Notes: generated by a model from the sequence alone, not told the origin. 64,000 nt of DNA from Pantoea phytobeneficialis (GCF_009728735.1 NZ_CP024636.1:2123720-2187719); one strand, 5' to 3'; positions 17,127-27,015 are shown, numbered from the stretch's first letter. Numbers and translations: made by a program.

Positions 17127-18059
17127 TTATGATGTGACGGCGGAAATAAACGGAAAGGCGTCCATTTCGCGAATAAAATGATCGATAAACGCGGTTACCG
17201 CTTTCGGCATACTGCGTCCCGCGAGGGTATTTAGTTCGATATTGATGCCGTGCAGATCCTGACCCACCAGCGGTACGGCACACAAATTATGGGTACGAAT
17301 ATATTCCCGCACCGTCATTTCGGAGGCCACCACCATGCCTTGCTCATAACGCACAAAAGCCAGCAGGGCGCTGATGGAGTTGGTGACAAACACCGGGGAG
17401 ATGGTGATGCCCTGGCGGCTACAGCAAGCGTCAAACAGGCGGCGCAACATGATCGGCCGTTCCGGCAAACCCAGCGGATAGCCACTGAGCTGCGACAATT
17501 GCAGGCCGCTGCGTTTCGCCAGCACATGGTCCGGTGGCATCACCGCCACCAGCCGTGACTGCAAACGCCAGGCAACGTGAATATTCTCTTCCGGGATCTG
17601 GCTGAAGGTCAGCCCGAGATCGCTTTCCCCCTCGCGTAATCGCCGCACCACCTCTTCGGCGTGGGTAACATGCAGGCGAAAATGGATATCGGGATAGTGG
17701 CGGCGAAAGGAGGCGATCATCATCGGCAAAAAATCGACGCTGAAACCGGCGGAGCTGTCGATACGCACCTCGCCTTTCCGTAATCCATTGAGTTCCGCCA
17801 GCTCGTGCAGCACTTTTTCACTTTCCAGTTGCGTGCGGATCGCCCACGCCGCCAGCAGTTCACCGGCAGCGGTGGGGATCATCCCTTCCTTGCGACGTTC
17901 AAACAGCGTTTCGCCCAGCCGATCCTCCAGCCCGCTAATCTGGCGACTGATCGCCGAAGCGGCGACATTCAGTTTCTGAGCCGCCAGGCTGAGTGAGCCG
18001 GAGCGCACCACTTCAAGGAAGTAACGTACCGAGTTTTCCTGCAAGTGGCGTACTTTCAT
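17127..18059 (-). CDS. LysR-family regulator
   Basis: The protein is 310 aa. The HTH at about 8-65 is YFLEVVRSGSLSLAAQKLNVAASAISRQISGLEDRLG. A LysR substrate-binding domain follows (GEVRIDSSAGFSVDFLPMMIA). It sits on the same strand, 17 bp after the ABC ATPase gene and with its own AAGGATC, so it may be transcribed with that operon as well as preceding the MFS gene. It is a likely regulator of the amidase/MFS or the ATPase/peptidase/oxidoreductase set. Which one cannot be told from sequence. Confidence 0.9.
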   Translation of the reverse strand: MKVRHLQENSVRYFLEVVRSGSLSLAAQKLNVAASAISRQISGLEDRLGETLFERRKEGMIPTAAGELLAAWAIRTQLESEKVLHELAELNGLRKGEVRIDSSAGFSVDFLPMMIASFRRHYPDIHFRLHVTHAEEVVRRLREGESDLGLTFSQIPEENIHVAWRLQSRLVAVMPPDHVLAKRSGLQLSQLSGYPLGLPERPIMLRRLFDACCSRQGITISPVFVTNSISALLAFVRYEQGMVVASEMTVREYIRTHNLCAVPLVGQDLHGINIELNTLAGRSMPKAVTAFIDHFIREMDAFPFISAVTS

Positions 18060-18076
18060 GCTGATCCTTGTGCTAT

Positions 18077-18805
18077 TTAATGTTGGATGATTTGATCGAG
18101 GAAGTTCCTCGCCCGGGGTGATACCGGTGCGGTGAAGAAGGTTTCTGCCTCAGCATCTTCAATAATTTCGCCGCCGTCCATAAAGATAACGCGATCGGCA
18201 ATTTTACGCGCAAAGCCCAGTTCGTGGGTGACACAACACATGGTCATGCCTTCCGCCGCCAGTTCCGCCATCACCGCCAGCACTTCGGCGACCATTTCCG
18301 GGTCCAGCGCTGAGGTTGGCTCATCAAACAGCATCACTTTAGGGTTCATCGCCAGCGCGCGGGCAATTGCCACACGCTGCTGCTGACCGCCCGAGAGCTG
18401 CGCCGGGTATTTGTGGCCGTGCCGCTCCAGTCCGACGCGTTGCAATAATTCCTGGGCCTTATTTAACGCCTCCGCGCGCTGGCGTTTCAAAATCCGCATC
18501 TGCGGCACCAGCAAATTATCCAGCACCGTCATATGTGGAAACAGCTCGAACGACTGAAACACCATACCGACTTGCTGACGCAGGCTGGTGAGATTGGTTT
18601 TTTTATCACTTAACATCATGCCATCAACATTGATTTCGCCGCGCTGAAACGGTTCCAGCGCATTGATGCATTTAATTAAGGTCGATTTACCGGAACCAGA
18701 CGGGCCGCAAATCACCACCACTTCGCCTTTTTTGATATTGAGGGTGCAATTTTTTAACACCGGCAACTGACCATAATATTTCGACAGATTATTAATGGCG
18801 ATCAT
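18077..18805 (-). CDS. Polar amino-acid ABC importer, ATPase subunit (GlnQ type)
   Basis: The protein is 242 aa. Walker A is [12 protein letters not shown], the signature [16 protein letters not shown], Walker [16 protein letters not shown] and the H-loop [10 protein letters not shown]. No permease or binding protein is encoded next to it on this strand. The matching binding protein and permease are on the other side of the divergent promoter at 24.0-25.6 kb, so the transporter is probably split between two transcripts. Its ATG overlaps the peptidase stop by 4 bp (ATGA), showing tight coupling. Confidence 0.92.
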   Translation of the reverse strand: MIAINNLSKYYGQLPVLKNCTLNIKKGEVVVICGPSGSGKSTLIKCINALEPFQRGEINVDGMMLSDKKTNLTSLRQQVGMVFQSFELFPHMTVLDNLLVPQMRILKRQRAEALNKAQELLQRVGLERHGHKYPAQLSGGQQQRVAIARALAMNPKVMLFDEPTSALDPEMVAEVLAVMAELAAEGMTMCCVTHELGFARKIADRVIFMDGGEIIEDAEAETFFTAPVSPRARNFLDQIIQH

Positions 18806-20034
18806 GCAGATTTCTCCTGCAAAAGGGTTAACAGGCTGTTCGCCACAATCTGCGTGGCACGATGTAAATCATCCAGGTGTACGCGCTCATCGGCGCGATG
18901 TCCGTTGGCCTCAAGGAAACTGCGCGGCCCGGCCCCGTACATAATGGTGGGAATACCGGCGGCACTATACAGACGGGCATCGGTATACAGCGGCAGACCC
19001 ACTAACGGGATAGGTTCTTGCAGGATAGCTTCGGCCTGCTGGCTGAAAATGTTCGCCAGTTCGATACTGGCAGGCGATGAGGTGAACGGACGCGCCAGCA
19101 AAATACGTTTCACATCACAGGTGATACCGCTGAGCTGTTGTTCAACATCCCGAATCAACGCCAGCAACTCCGCTTCAACCGCTTCCGGCTGCTCTTCCGG
19201 GATAATGCGACGATCGAGGCGGATCACCAGGTTATCCGACACCACGTTGGTGTTGATGCCGCCCTCAACCAGGCCAATCACCAGCGTGGGGGAATCGATA
19301 CCCGCTACCGCAGAATGTTTTTCCGCCAGCGTGTCGCGATAGCGATACAACGCGGTCATTAAACGGTTACCGGCTTCAATGGCGTCACAGCCGCTGGACG
19401 GGAAGGCGGCATGGGCGGATTTGCCCTGCACGGCAATTTCCAGATGCAAACACCCATTATGTGCGGTAACGACAAAGTAGCTCAGCGCGGCGCACACCGC
19501 GTAATCGGGTTTACTGATGCCATTCTCCAGCAGCCAGCCGGGACCGGTGGCGCCGCCCGTCTCCTCATCGTATGTGATGTGCAGTTCGATGGTGCCGTTT
19601 AACGCCGCCCCGCTGTGGATCAACGCCAGCAAGGCATAGGTGTAGGTGGTGATATCCGATTTAGACACCGCCGCACCGCGTCCATACAGCCAGCCATTTT
19701 CAATTTCCGCACCGTAAGGATCTTTGCTCCAGCCGCCGCCCGGCGGCACGACATCGCCGTGCGCATTCAGCGCGATCGTCGGCCCCGGTCCGAAACGATG
19801 GCGCACGATCAGGTTAGTGGCGCTGCGCATCCCGGCTGCCAGTACCACCTCATCTGGCACGGTAAAGGTTTCAACCTCCAGTCCAACGTCGCGCAGTAGC
19901 TGCGCGGTGACCAGCGCATGTGGGGTGCAATCGCCCGGTGGGTTGTCGGAAGGCGTCTGCACCAGACGTTTTAACATCTCAACCTGTTGGGAGAAGTGAC
20001 TTTCAATCCATGTGGCGACACGTTGTTTACTCAT
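18802..20034 (-). CDS. M20-family metallopeptidase/deacylase
   Basis: The ATG at 20034 gives 410 aa. The longer reading to 20223 lies wholly inside the upstream gene and was rejected. M20 metal ligands are seen at His92 and Asp94 ([13 protein letters not shown]), and the catalytic Glu157-Glu158 in TYDEETGG. The usual bridging Asp of the GRGxxD motif is absent: the segment reads [10 protein letters not shown], with Val123 at that place and Asp127 nearby. M20 enzymes hydrolyse N-acyl, N-carbamoyl or dipeptide bonds in the cytoplasm. It overlaps the oxidoreductase gene (8 bp) and the ATPase gene (4 bp). A role in releasing an amino acid from an imported derivative is inferred. Confidence 0.88.
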   Translation of the reverse strand: MSKQRVATWIESHFSQQVEMLKRLVQTPSDNPPGDCTPHALVTAQLLRDVGLEVETFTVPDEVVLAAGMRSATNLIVRHRFGPGPTIALNAHGDVVPPGGGWSKDPYGAEIENGWLYGRGAAVSKSDITTYTYALLALIHSGAALNGTIELHITYDEETGGATGPGWLLENGISKPDYAVCAALSYFVVTAHNGCLHLEIAVQGKSAHAAFPSSGCDAIEAGNRLMTALYRYRDTLAEKHSAVAGIDSPTLVIGLVEGGINTNVVSDNLVIRLDRRIIPEEQPEAVEAELLALIRDVEQQLSGITCDVKRILLARPFTSSPASIELANIFSQQAEAILQEPIPLVGLPLYTDARLYSAAGIPTIMYGAGPRSFLEANGHRADERVHLDDLHRATQIVANSLLTLLQEKSA

Positions 20035-22984
20035 TGACTGCGGTCCTGTGATTATCGAAACGGGAAAGGTGGAAAGGCGACAGATCGATGTCGCTGCTGC
20101 CGCGCAAAATGAGCTGCGCCAGACTGTGGGCCACCACTGGCGATAGGGTGTAACCATTAGAAGTGACGGCGTTGTAAAAACCGGGCAGGCCGGGGACGTC
20201 GCCAATGATCGGCGCGCCATCAATATTGATATTCATCCCGGCCCAGCTACGTACCATATGCAGGCCACTTAAGGCAGGCAGGACGCGATTGGCGACCCAT
20301 AAATTGCCTTCGATACTTTCGCGACACGGCTGATTCAGGCGCATCGCCGGGTTAAATTGCGCGCTCCAGCCGCCGCCAATTAATAAACTGCCGTGGGCGG
20401 TTTGCTTCAGGCTGAGGTGACGCCCGGCGTGGGCAATCAGATGATCGACCAGCGGCACGGCACGTTCGGTGACGATCATTTGCAGCGGTGCGCCTTTCAC
20501 CGGCACATTGATGCCGACCATTTCACCCACTTTGGCCGCCCAGGCACCGGCTGCGTTAATCACCCGTTGGGCTTCAATCACGCCACGGCTGGTCTGTACC
20601 CGATACCCGCCATGTGACATGCGTTCAATCGCTGTCACATCGGTGCCGCGCTGAAAGCGTGCCCCCTGGGCACGCGCCAGTTTGTTCACCACATAAGTGG
20701 CGCGCAGTGGGTTGATTTTGCCCTCCATTGGGCAGAATTCAGCGCCGATCAGCTGCGGGGAAAGGTGAGGGGAAAGCCGTGCCAGTTCACTGGCATCCAG
20801 CAGCGTCGCGTCGATGCCAAAGCGGCGTTCCAGCGCGATCTTCTGCTCAAGAAAACGCATCTCCTGCGCGGTTTCCGCCACCATCAGACCACCGGTGATT
20901 TTGATCTCCAGCGACTCACCGCTCGCCGCTTCCAGTTCCTGCCACAGCCGCACCGAGAGCGGCCCAAGTGGTAGCGTTTGCGCAGCGGGACCACCTCCTT
21001 GCTCGGCTTTGGCACCAAAATCAAACGACAGCAGCTGGACATGCAGGCTGCCCGCGTTGGCGCCGGAAGCCTGTAAATTGATGTCGTCGCGCTCCACCAC
21101 CAGGGTATCCGCGCCGCCAGCGGCAAGGTAATAGCCAAGACAATTGCCCATGACGCCGCCGCCGATCACCAGCACATCCGTTTTTTGCGGCGCTATCGGT
21201 GAATTTTCGACCGGGCGCGCCAGGTTAGGGGTGATAGCCGGTTTGTGGCCGCCCCATTCCTGTTTCTCAAACGTCAGCGCGGCGATCGGCACCGGACGAA
21301 CCGGGAAGCGCGGGGCATAAAACCCGGCGGTGTGGTGGTGACGCCCGGTCATTTCGCTCACCAGTTGCGCCACCATCCCGGCGCAGGTGCGCCCCTGGCA
21401 TAATCCCATCCCGACGCGCAGGTTACGTTTCAGCGCGGCGGGTGTGTCGATACCCTGACGGATCGCGCTGCGCAAGCGGCCAAGGGTGATATTTTCACAA
21501 CGGCAAATCACCGTCTCATCGGGTTGCGCTTGCAGGGTGACCGGCGGTGCCTGGTACACCTGCCACAATGCCTGCTGGAATGATTCGGCACGGGCAACCT
21601 GTTTTTTCAACTTATGCGTATCGATGCCGCTCGCCGTTTTCCCCAGCGCGCTGAGTGCGCGATAACCGGCCAGCTGACCGCGAGCCTGGGCAATCTGCGC
21701 GCCACCCAGCCGTGCGCCATCACCGACAACGTACACGCCGGTCACGCTGGTTGCGCCCTCGGCGTCGGTTTTGATCGTCGGGGTGCTGAAAGGTGTGCTG
21801 GCGAGTTGCTGTTCACAACCCAGCGAACGCGCTAAATCGGTGGAGGGAATAAAACCGTGTCCCAGGCACAGCACATCGCACGGGATTTCGCGACTGGAGC
21901 CAGGAATGCGTTGTCCGGCTGCATCCACCCGCATTACGGTAATGCGTTCGAGGCGATCCTGCCCGTGTGCGGCAACCACTTCATAACCCCAGCTTACCGG
22001 CACGCGGTTTTTCTTCAGGATGGAGAGATAGTACTGGCCCTTGAGCAACAACTCAGGGGCTACTTTGGTCATGGTGAGGATCTGGCGCAGCAAGCGGATG
22101 CCGGGTTTTGCTGCGCGTTCCAGCACCTCAACCACCTGACCTTCGCTGGCAACCAGTTCAGCGGCAAACTGGAGATTCAGCGGCCCGTTGCCACTTACCA
22201 CCACTTTTTCGCCGGGGATCACCCGATAAGCTTTTGCCAGCGTCTGGCCTGCGCCGGTGGTCATCACCCCAGGCAAAGTCCAGCCGGGAAAGGGCACCGG
22301 GCGTTCATACGCACCGGTAGCGATAATCAATTGCTTCGGGCGAATCAATAATGACGTGTCACGCCAGATAACCCCGATCTCCTGTGCGGAGAAGGCGGCC
22401 CAGACCGTGGCCTGTTGCAGGATCTCAACCCCGGCTGCCAGGGTTGCTGACAATAACTGCTCGCCATCACGCCACTGCTGCGGCGCTTTGCCGTGCAAGG
22501 TATGAGAAGGGGCCAGCGGTTTAAAAAACTGGCCGCCGCTTTGTGGTCGCTCATCAATCACCAGCACCGTTGCACCCGCACTGGCCGCGACGCGGGCGGC
22601 TGAAAGTCCGGCGGGTCCGGCACCCAGCACCAGCAAATCGTACTCGCGTGTTTCCGGTGCGATGTTGTCTGGCACCGATGTCAGAGGAATGGCCGGGGGT
22701 TGGTCGGCGCGCTGGCTGTGCACCTGCATACCGTCCTGCACTAACGTCATGCAACTGCGTTGCGATCCTTTGCCATCCACCTGCACCACGCATTCGTAGC
22801 ACGCCCCCATGCCACACCATAAGCCGCGTTTTTCGCCCGGTGTTTCCTCGCGGATTGCCACAATATTTTGCCGCGCAAGGGCAGCAGCAATGGTTTCGTC
22901 AGGCAGCGCCGGTACGGCTTTGCCATCAAACCAGATGGTCAGGCGGTCGCCCGCAGGAGTGATATTTGGTGATTTGAGTTCCAT
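20027..22984 (-). CDS. Four-module FAD/2Fe-2S oxidoreductase (fused opine-oxidase/HcnABC-type)
   Basis: The ATG at 22984 gives 985 aa; the extra 29 upstream residues would cross the operator. Module 1 (about 1-95) is a 2Fe-2S domain with Cys57, Cys62, Cys65 and Cys78. Module 2 (about 115-450) is an FAD/NAD(P) disulfide-reductase-like fold with GAGPAG at 121-126 and a second nucleotide site near VVVSGNGPLNLQFAAE. Module 3 (about 490-545) is a BFD-like 2Fe-2S domain with Cys494, Cys496, Cys529 and Cys534. Module 4 (about 600-985) is a DAO-type FAD oxidase with GGGVMG at 608-613. In HcnABC, opine oxidases and D-hydroxyproline dehydrogenases these parts are separate subunits. A secondary amine or D-amino acid substrate is likely. 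Confidence 0.88.
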   Translation of the reverse strand: MELKSPNITPAGDRLTIWFDGKAVPALPDETIAAALARQNIVAIREETPGEKRGLWCGMGACYECVVQVDGKGSQRSCMTLVQDGMQVHSQRADQPPAIPLTSVPDNIAPETREYDLLVLGAGPAGLSAARVAASAGATVLVIDERPQSGGQFFKPLAPSHTLHGKAPQQWRDGEQLLSATLAAGVEILQQATVWAAFSAQEIGVIWRDTSLLIRPKQLIIATGAYERPVPFPGWTLPGVMTTGAGQTLAKAYRVIPGEKVVVSGNGPLNLQFAAELVASEGQVVEVLERAAKPGIRLLRQILTMTKVAPELLLKGQYYLSILKKNRVPVSWGYEVVAAHGQDRLERITVMRVDAAGQRIPGSSREIPCDVLCLGHGFIPSTDLARSLGCEQQLASTPFSTPTIKTDAEGATSVTGVYVVGDGARLGGAQIAQARGQLAGYRALSALGKTASGIDTHKLKKQVARAESFQQALWQVYQAPPVTLQAQPDETVICRCENITLGRLRSAIRQGIDTPAALKRNLRVGMGLCQGRTCAGMVAQLVSEMTGRHHHTAGFYAPRFPVRPVPIAALTFEKQEWGGHKPAITPNLARPVENSPIAPQKTDVLVIGGGVMGNCLGYYLAAGGADTLVVERDDINLQASGANAGSLHVQLLSFDFGAKAEQGGGPAAQTLPLGPLSVRLWQELEAASGESLEIKITGGLMVAETAQEMRFLEQKIALERRFGIDATLLDASELARLSPHLSPQLIGAEFCPMEGKINPLRATYVVNKLARAQGARFQRGTDVTAIERMSHGGYRVQTSRGVIEAQRVINAAGAWAAKVGEMVGINVPVKGAPLQMIVTERAVPLVDHLIAHAGRHLSLKQTAHGSLLIGGGWSAQFNPAMRLNQPCRESIEGNLWVANRVLPALSGLHMVRSWAGMNINIDGAPIIGDVPGLPGFYNAVTSNGYTLSPVVAHSLAQLILRGSSDIDLSPFHLSRFDNHRTAVNE

Positions 22985-23008
22985 AACGCTTGTGATCCAG
23001 CAACGCTT

Positions 23009-23047
23009 GTGTATACAGTATGTATACGGTATACAAACGGTATGCAT
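23009..23047. promoter_or_regulatory. GTATAC-rich operator in a divergent promoter
   Basis: Three palindromic GTATAC hexamers start at 23011, 23022 and 23029, and GGTATGCAT follows at 23039. The block sits between the divergent oxidoreductase and DapA-like genes. FCD-type GntR regulators bind short TNGTNNNACNA-like dyads, and the pathway's GntR gene lies at the end of the plus-strand operon, so it is the probable ligand of this site. Confidence 0.6.
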
Positions 23048-23072
23048 CAAGTATTTTCTTAAGGAACTCAAT

Positions 23073-23969
23073 ATGGCAGCGTTTCGCGGTACTTATACGG
23101 TGTTGATTACCCCCTTTACTCAGGATGGTTTAGCAATTGACGTGCCAGCCCTGGAAAAATTAGTCGATTGGCAAATTGAACAAGGAATTCATGGGCTTAT
23201 CCCGCTGGGCAGTACCGGTGAATTTTTATCCATGACGCGTGAGGAACGACAACTGGTCACCGAAACGGTGATTCGCACCGCCAGAGGGCGTGTGCCGGTG
23301 TTGATGGGTACTGGCGCAGAATGGACGCCGGAATGCGTTGAATTGAGTAAAGAAGCCGAAGCGATGGGCGCGGATGGCGTGATGATTATCCCGCCGTTTT
23401 ATAGCTGCCCGAACGAAGACGAGTTGTTTGCCCATTATCGTGCAGTGGGTGAGGCCATCTCGATTCCGATCATGATTTACAACAACCCGGCCACCGCCAA
23501 TGTCGATCTGCTGCCGAAAACCGTGGCGCGTTTATCGGAAATCGACACCGTCAGCTACATCAAGGAATCCACCCTTGAGGTGACGCGTGTACGCGACATC
23601 ATCGAACTGTGCGGCGATCGCATGAACGTTTTCGCGGGCATTCTGGGTTACGAATCTTTCTGGCTGGGTGCCTGCGGCTGGGTGGCGGTGGCGTCCAACC
23701 TGTTACCGGCGCAATGCGCACAGATGTTTGAAGCCGCGTGCGATCGTCTTGACCGCAATGAAGCGCTGGCGCTGTACCACAAAATTCTGCCCGTGGTGCG
23801 TGCCGTTGGCGGGCCACATTACGTGGCCGCCAGCAAAGCGGGTCTGGCGATGATGGGACTGGAGGTGGGGATCCCGCGCGCTCCACGTCTGCCGCTTGCC
23901 AGCAACCTGGAACAGGTGCTGCGACATGAATTAGAAAAACTCAACGTGCTGAACAGCTTCAAGCACTGA
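23073..23969 (+). CDS. DapA/NanA-family aldolase or deaminase
   Basis: The ATG at 23073 (AAGGA eight bases before) gives 298 aa, the family's usual length. The Schiff-base Lys164 is in SYIKES, Tyr136 in YNNPATANVDL and the pyruvate-carboxylate loop in GSTGE (46-50). The family joins or splits pyruvate-type aldols. One branch is the deaminase that acts after D-hydroxyproline dehydrogenase, which is of interest because the divergent gene encodes that type of dehydrogenase. Its neighbours downstream are an amino-acid importer and a hydantoinase. The exact reaction is open. Confidence 0.88.
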   Translation: MAAFRGTYTVLITPFTQDGLAIDVPALEKLVDWQIEQGIHGLIPLGSTGEFLSMTREERQLVTETVIRTARGRVPVLMGTGAEWTPECVELSKEAEAMGADGVMIIPPFYSCPNEDELFAHYRAVGEAISIPIMIYNNPATANVDLLPKTVARLSEIDTVSYIKESTLEVTRVRDIIELCGDRMNVFAGILGYESFWLGACGWVAVASNLLPAQCAQMFEAACDRLDRNEALALYHKILPVVRAVGGPHYVAASKAGLAMMGLEVGIPRAPRLPLASNLEQVLRHELEKLNVLNSFKH

Positions 23970-24005
23970 TAACCGGCCTGATTGTTACTTATTCGGAGAA
24001 TGTAA

Positions 24006-24836
24006 ATGAACGCGAAATTAACCCTGATTGCGGCTGCGTCTCTTCTGACCGGTAGCCTGTTTGCACAGACCAGTTTTGCCGCCTGTACCCCGGTGCAGGG
24101 CGCAACGCTGGTGACCGCGGGTGAGTTAAAAATGTCCACCAACCCGACACTGCCGCCACTGCAATATGTTGACGGTGAAGGACAATTAAAAGGAATGCGT
24201 ATTGAGCTGGGCGAGGAGATTGCCAGGCGCCTGTGCCTGAAACCTGACTATACCCGCATCGAATTCTCCGCAATGGTGCCCGGTTTGCAGGGTGGCCGCT
24301 GGGACATGATCAACACCGGCATTTTCTTCACCCCGGCGCGCGCCAAAATGATGTACATGATCCCGTATGAAAGCCAGGCCATCAGCGTTTCGGTGGCACC
24401 CGCCGATAGCGGCAAGATCCAGAAGGTTGAAGATCTGGCAGGTAAAAGCGTCGGGGTAGAAATCGGCGGCTTTGAAGAGACTACCATCCGTAAGATCAGC
24501 AAAGAACTGGAAGCGAAAGGCCTGAAACCGGTAGATATCCATACCTTTGATAACTTTACCGTGGCGTTCCAGGCATTGCGTGCACAACAGGTGAGCGCGG
24601 TGATCAGTATCGATGCAGTCGCAGCCGATTATCAGCACAAAGGCATGTTCAAACAGGTGCTCTCTGGCCTCGAACCCACGCCGGTGGCCATCGCCTTTAA
24701 AGATGCCCATCTGGCTGACGCCACCGCCAAAGTGCTGAACCAGATGAATGCCGATGGCAGCTTACCTGCGCTGTTTAATAAGTATGGCGCGAAGATGATC
24801 ACCGGAACCTTTAGTGTTCAGGGTCCTAACTCTTAA
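24006..24836 (+). CDS. Polar amino-acid ABC importer, periplasmic binding protein
   Basis: The protein is 276 aa with a signal peptide (MNAKLTLIAAASLLTGSLFA, cleavage near residue 25 before ACTP). The family-3 fold shows TLPPLQYVDGEGQLKGMRIELGEEIARRL and the hinge VEDLAGKSVGVEIGGFEETT. It delivers the ligand to the permease encoded 17 bp downstream. Cys26 and Cys77 might form a disulfide. The ligand is unknown; the cluster suggests a cyclic or N-substituted amino acid. Confidence 0.9.
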   Translation: MNAKLTLIAAASLLTGSLFAQTSFAACTPVQGATLVTAGELKMSTNPTLPPLQYVDGEGQLKGMRIELGEEIARRLCLKPDYTRIEFSAMVPGLQGGRWDMINTGIFFTPARAKMMYMIPYESQAISVSVAPADSGKIQKVEDLAGKSVGVEIGGFEETTIRKISKELEAKGLKPVDIHTFDNFTVAFQALRAQQVSAVISIDAVAADYQHKGMFKQVLSGLEPTPVAIAFKDAHLADATAKVLNQMNADGSLPALFNKYGAKMITGTFSVQGPNS

Positions 24837-24853
24837 GCGAAGGAAATTTCATT

Positions 24854-25603
24854 ATGATTCAGGGCTGGAGCTGGGAAGGGTACTTCCATTATCTCACCAA
24901 CTATTTCATTTTCATGGGGGCGGTGAACACCGTCCTGTTAACCCTGGCGGGTATGGCTGGCGGGCTGGTACTGGGAATATTACTGGCCTTTGCCCGGCTC
25001 TCGCCCTGGTCCTGGATTAATCAGATCGCACGGGCTTATATCTGGGTTTTTCGCGGCACGCCGTTACTGGTGCAGCTGATTATTATCTATACCGGCCTGC
25101 CACAAATCGGTATCCGCTTTGGCGTGATTGAGGCGGTGGTGATGGGCCTGGTATTGAATGAAGCCGCTTACCTGGCGGAGATCATTCGCGGTGGTGTGCA
25201 GGCGTTGCCGAAAGGGCAAATCAATGCTGCCAAAGCGCTTGGTTTTAACCATCTGAATGTGGCGCGCTATGTGATTTTCCCGCAAACCATGCGCTTAATT
25301 CTGCCCTCTTTGGGGAACAGTTTTAACGGGTTACTGAAAACCACCTCGATTGCCTCGGTGATTTCCGTGGAGGAGTTGTTACGTCGTACGCAAATCCTGA
25401 TGCAGGAACAGTTCATGGTGTTGGAGCTATTTATGGTTGCCGCCACCTATTACCTGCTCCTCACCACCTTGTGGGACTTTATTCAGCGCAAGATCGAACG
25501 TCATTACGCCAAAGCCTACCAGAGTGCCACCCACACCAGTGAACCGGCACAGCCGAGCTTTAAAGAAGTGTCCAGCGCTTACACCAGGGAGACGCAGCCA
25601 TGA
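24854..25603 (+). CDS. Polar amino-acid ABC importer, permease (HisM/GlnP type)
   Basis: This 249-aa inner-membrane protein has about five helices, starting FMGAVNTVLLTLAGMAGGLVLG. The conserved FRGTPLLVQLIIIYTGLPQIG and EAAYLAEIIRGGVQALPKGQ segments are those of the His/Glu/Gln/Arg permease family. Only one permease gene is present, so it would act as a homodimer with the ATPase encoded at 18.1 kb. Its stop overlaps the hydantoinase ATG by four bases. Confidence 0.92.
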   Translation: MIQGWSWEGYFHYLTNYFIFMGAVNTVLLTLAGMAGGLVLGILLAFARLSPWSWINQIARAYIWVFRGTPLLVQLIIIYTGLPQIGIRFGVIEAVVMGLVLNEAAYLAEIIRGGVQALPKGQINAAKALGFNHLNVARYVIFPQTMRLILPSLGNSFNGLLKTTSIASVISVEELLRRTQILMQEQFMVLELFMVAATYYLLLTTLWDFIQRKIERHYAKAYQSATHTSEPAQPSFKEVSSAYTRETQP

Positions 25604-27015
25604 AATCCTTTGATCTGATTGTGAAAAATGCCGATATCGTGACGGCATCCGAACGCTATCGGGGTGATATTGGTATCCATAATGGCCGCATCAGCGTGAT
25701 CGCGGCTGAGCTGGATGCCGCGCAGGCACAGCAGGTGATTGATGCTGAAGGCCGCATGGTGACGCCTGGGGGTGTCGATGCCCATTGCCATCTCGACCAA
25801 CCTTCCACCGATGGCTCGGTGGGGGCCGATGACTTTATCAGCGGTACCCGTTCAGCAGCCTGTGGCGGCACCACCACCATCATTCCGTTCGCCATGCAGT
25901 TTAAGGGGCAGAGCCTGAAGCAGGCGATCGCCGATTATCATCAACGGGCGGAAGGCAAAGCCAGTATCGATTATGCGTTCCACGTCATTATTACCGATGC
26001 CAGCCAGGCGGTGATTGACGAGATCCCGGAAGTGATTGCGCAGGGTTATACCTCGTTCAAGATTTATATGACGTATGACGCGTTAAAACTGACCGATCAT
26101 CACATCCTCAATGTGCTGGAAGCCGCACGCGAGGCGGGTGCGATTTCGATGATTCACGCAGAGAATGATGATTGCATCAGTTGGCTGACGGAACGACTGA
26201 AAAAACAGGGGAAAACTGCACCGCGTTATCATGCGCTGGCGCATTCGCCCATTGGTGAGCGCGAAGCGACGCACCGCGCTATTTCTCTGGCGGAGTTGGT
26301 TGATGTGCCAATTCTGTTAGTTCATGTATCAAGCCGCGCCGCCATAGAACAGATTTACTGGGCGCGGGGTCAGGGCATCAATATTTTCTCCGAAACCTGC
26401 CCGCAATATTTGTTTCTGACCGCTGAAGATCTCGGTATTGATGACAGTTTCCACGGCGCGAAATGCATTTGTAGCCCGCCACCGCGGGATACCGATAGTC
26501 AGAATGCGGTGTGGAATGCCTTAGCCAACGGCACCTTCACTATTTTTTCCTCGGATCATTGCCCGTTTAATTTTGATGATCCTCGCGGCAAGAAATTACA
26601 CGGCGACAATGCCTCTTTCGACCTGGTGCCGAACGGTATTGCCGGGCTGGAAACGCGTTTGCCGCTGTTGATGAGTGAAGGCGTATTGCAAAACCGTATC
26701 TCGGCACAGCGTTTTGTCGATTTGACCGCCACCGCACCGGCAAAACTCTACGGACTTTATCCGCAGAAAGGCAGCATCGCGGTGGGTTCAGATGCGGACC
26801 TGGTTATCTGGGATACCGATCTCGATAAAACCATTACTAACAATGATTTGCATACCAATGCTGATCACACTCCGTATGAAGGCAAACGGGTGCAGGCGTG
26901 GCCCGCCCTCACGCTTTCGCGCGGTGAAAAAGTCTGGTCAGAAGGGCAATATCACGGCAGAGCGGGCAGTGGGGCGTTTCTGCCCTGCGCGGTGCCTTTC
27001 CCTGTGAGAGGATAA
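25600..27015 (+). CDS. D-hydantoinase / dihydropyrimidinase
   Basis: The protein is 471 aa with the complete cyclic-amidohydrolase binuclear site: His62 and His64 (DAHCHLDQ), carboxylated Lys154 (SFKIYMTYD), His186 (IHAENDD), His242 (LVHVSS) and Asp319 (FSSDHCPF). The family opens five- or six-membered cyclic diamides to N-carbamoyl amino acids. Translational coupling to the permease (ATGA) suggests the transporter brings in its substrate. An N-carbamoyl product could be processed by the M20 enzyme of the divergent operon. That link is inference. Confidence 0.92.
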   Translation: MKSFDLIVKNADIVTASERYRGDIGIHNGRISVIAAELDAAQAQQVIDAEGRMVTPGGVDAHCHLDQPSTDGSVGADDFISGTRSAACGGTTTIIPFAMQFKGQSLKQAIADYHQRAEGKASIDYAFHVIITDASQAVIDEIPEVIAQGYTSFKIYMTYDALKLTDHHILNVLEAAREAGAISMIHAENDDCISWLTERLKKQGKTAPRYHALAHSPIGEREATHRAISLAELVDVPILLVHVSSRAAIEQIYWARGQGINIFSETCPQYLFLTAEDLGIDDSFHGAKCICSPPPRDTDSQNAVWNALANGTFTIFSSDHCPFNFDDPRGKKLHGDNASFDLVPNGIAGLETRLPLLMSEGVLQNRISAQRFVDLTATAPAKLYGLYPQKGSIAVGSDADLVIWDTDLDKTITNNDLHTNADHTPYEGKRVQAWPALTLSRGEKVWSEGQYHGRAGSGAFLPCAVPFPVRG

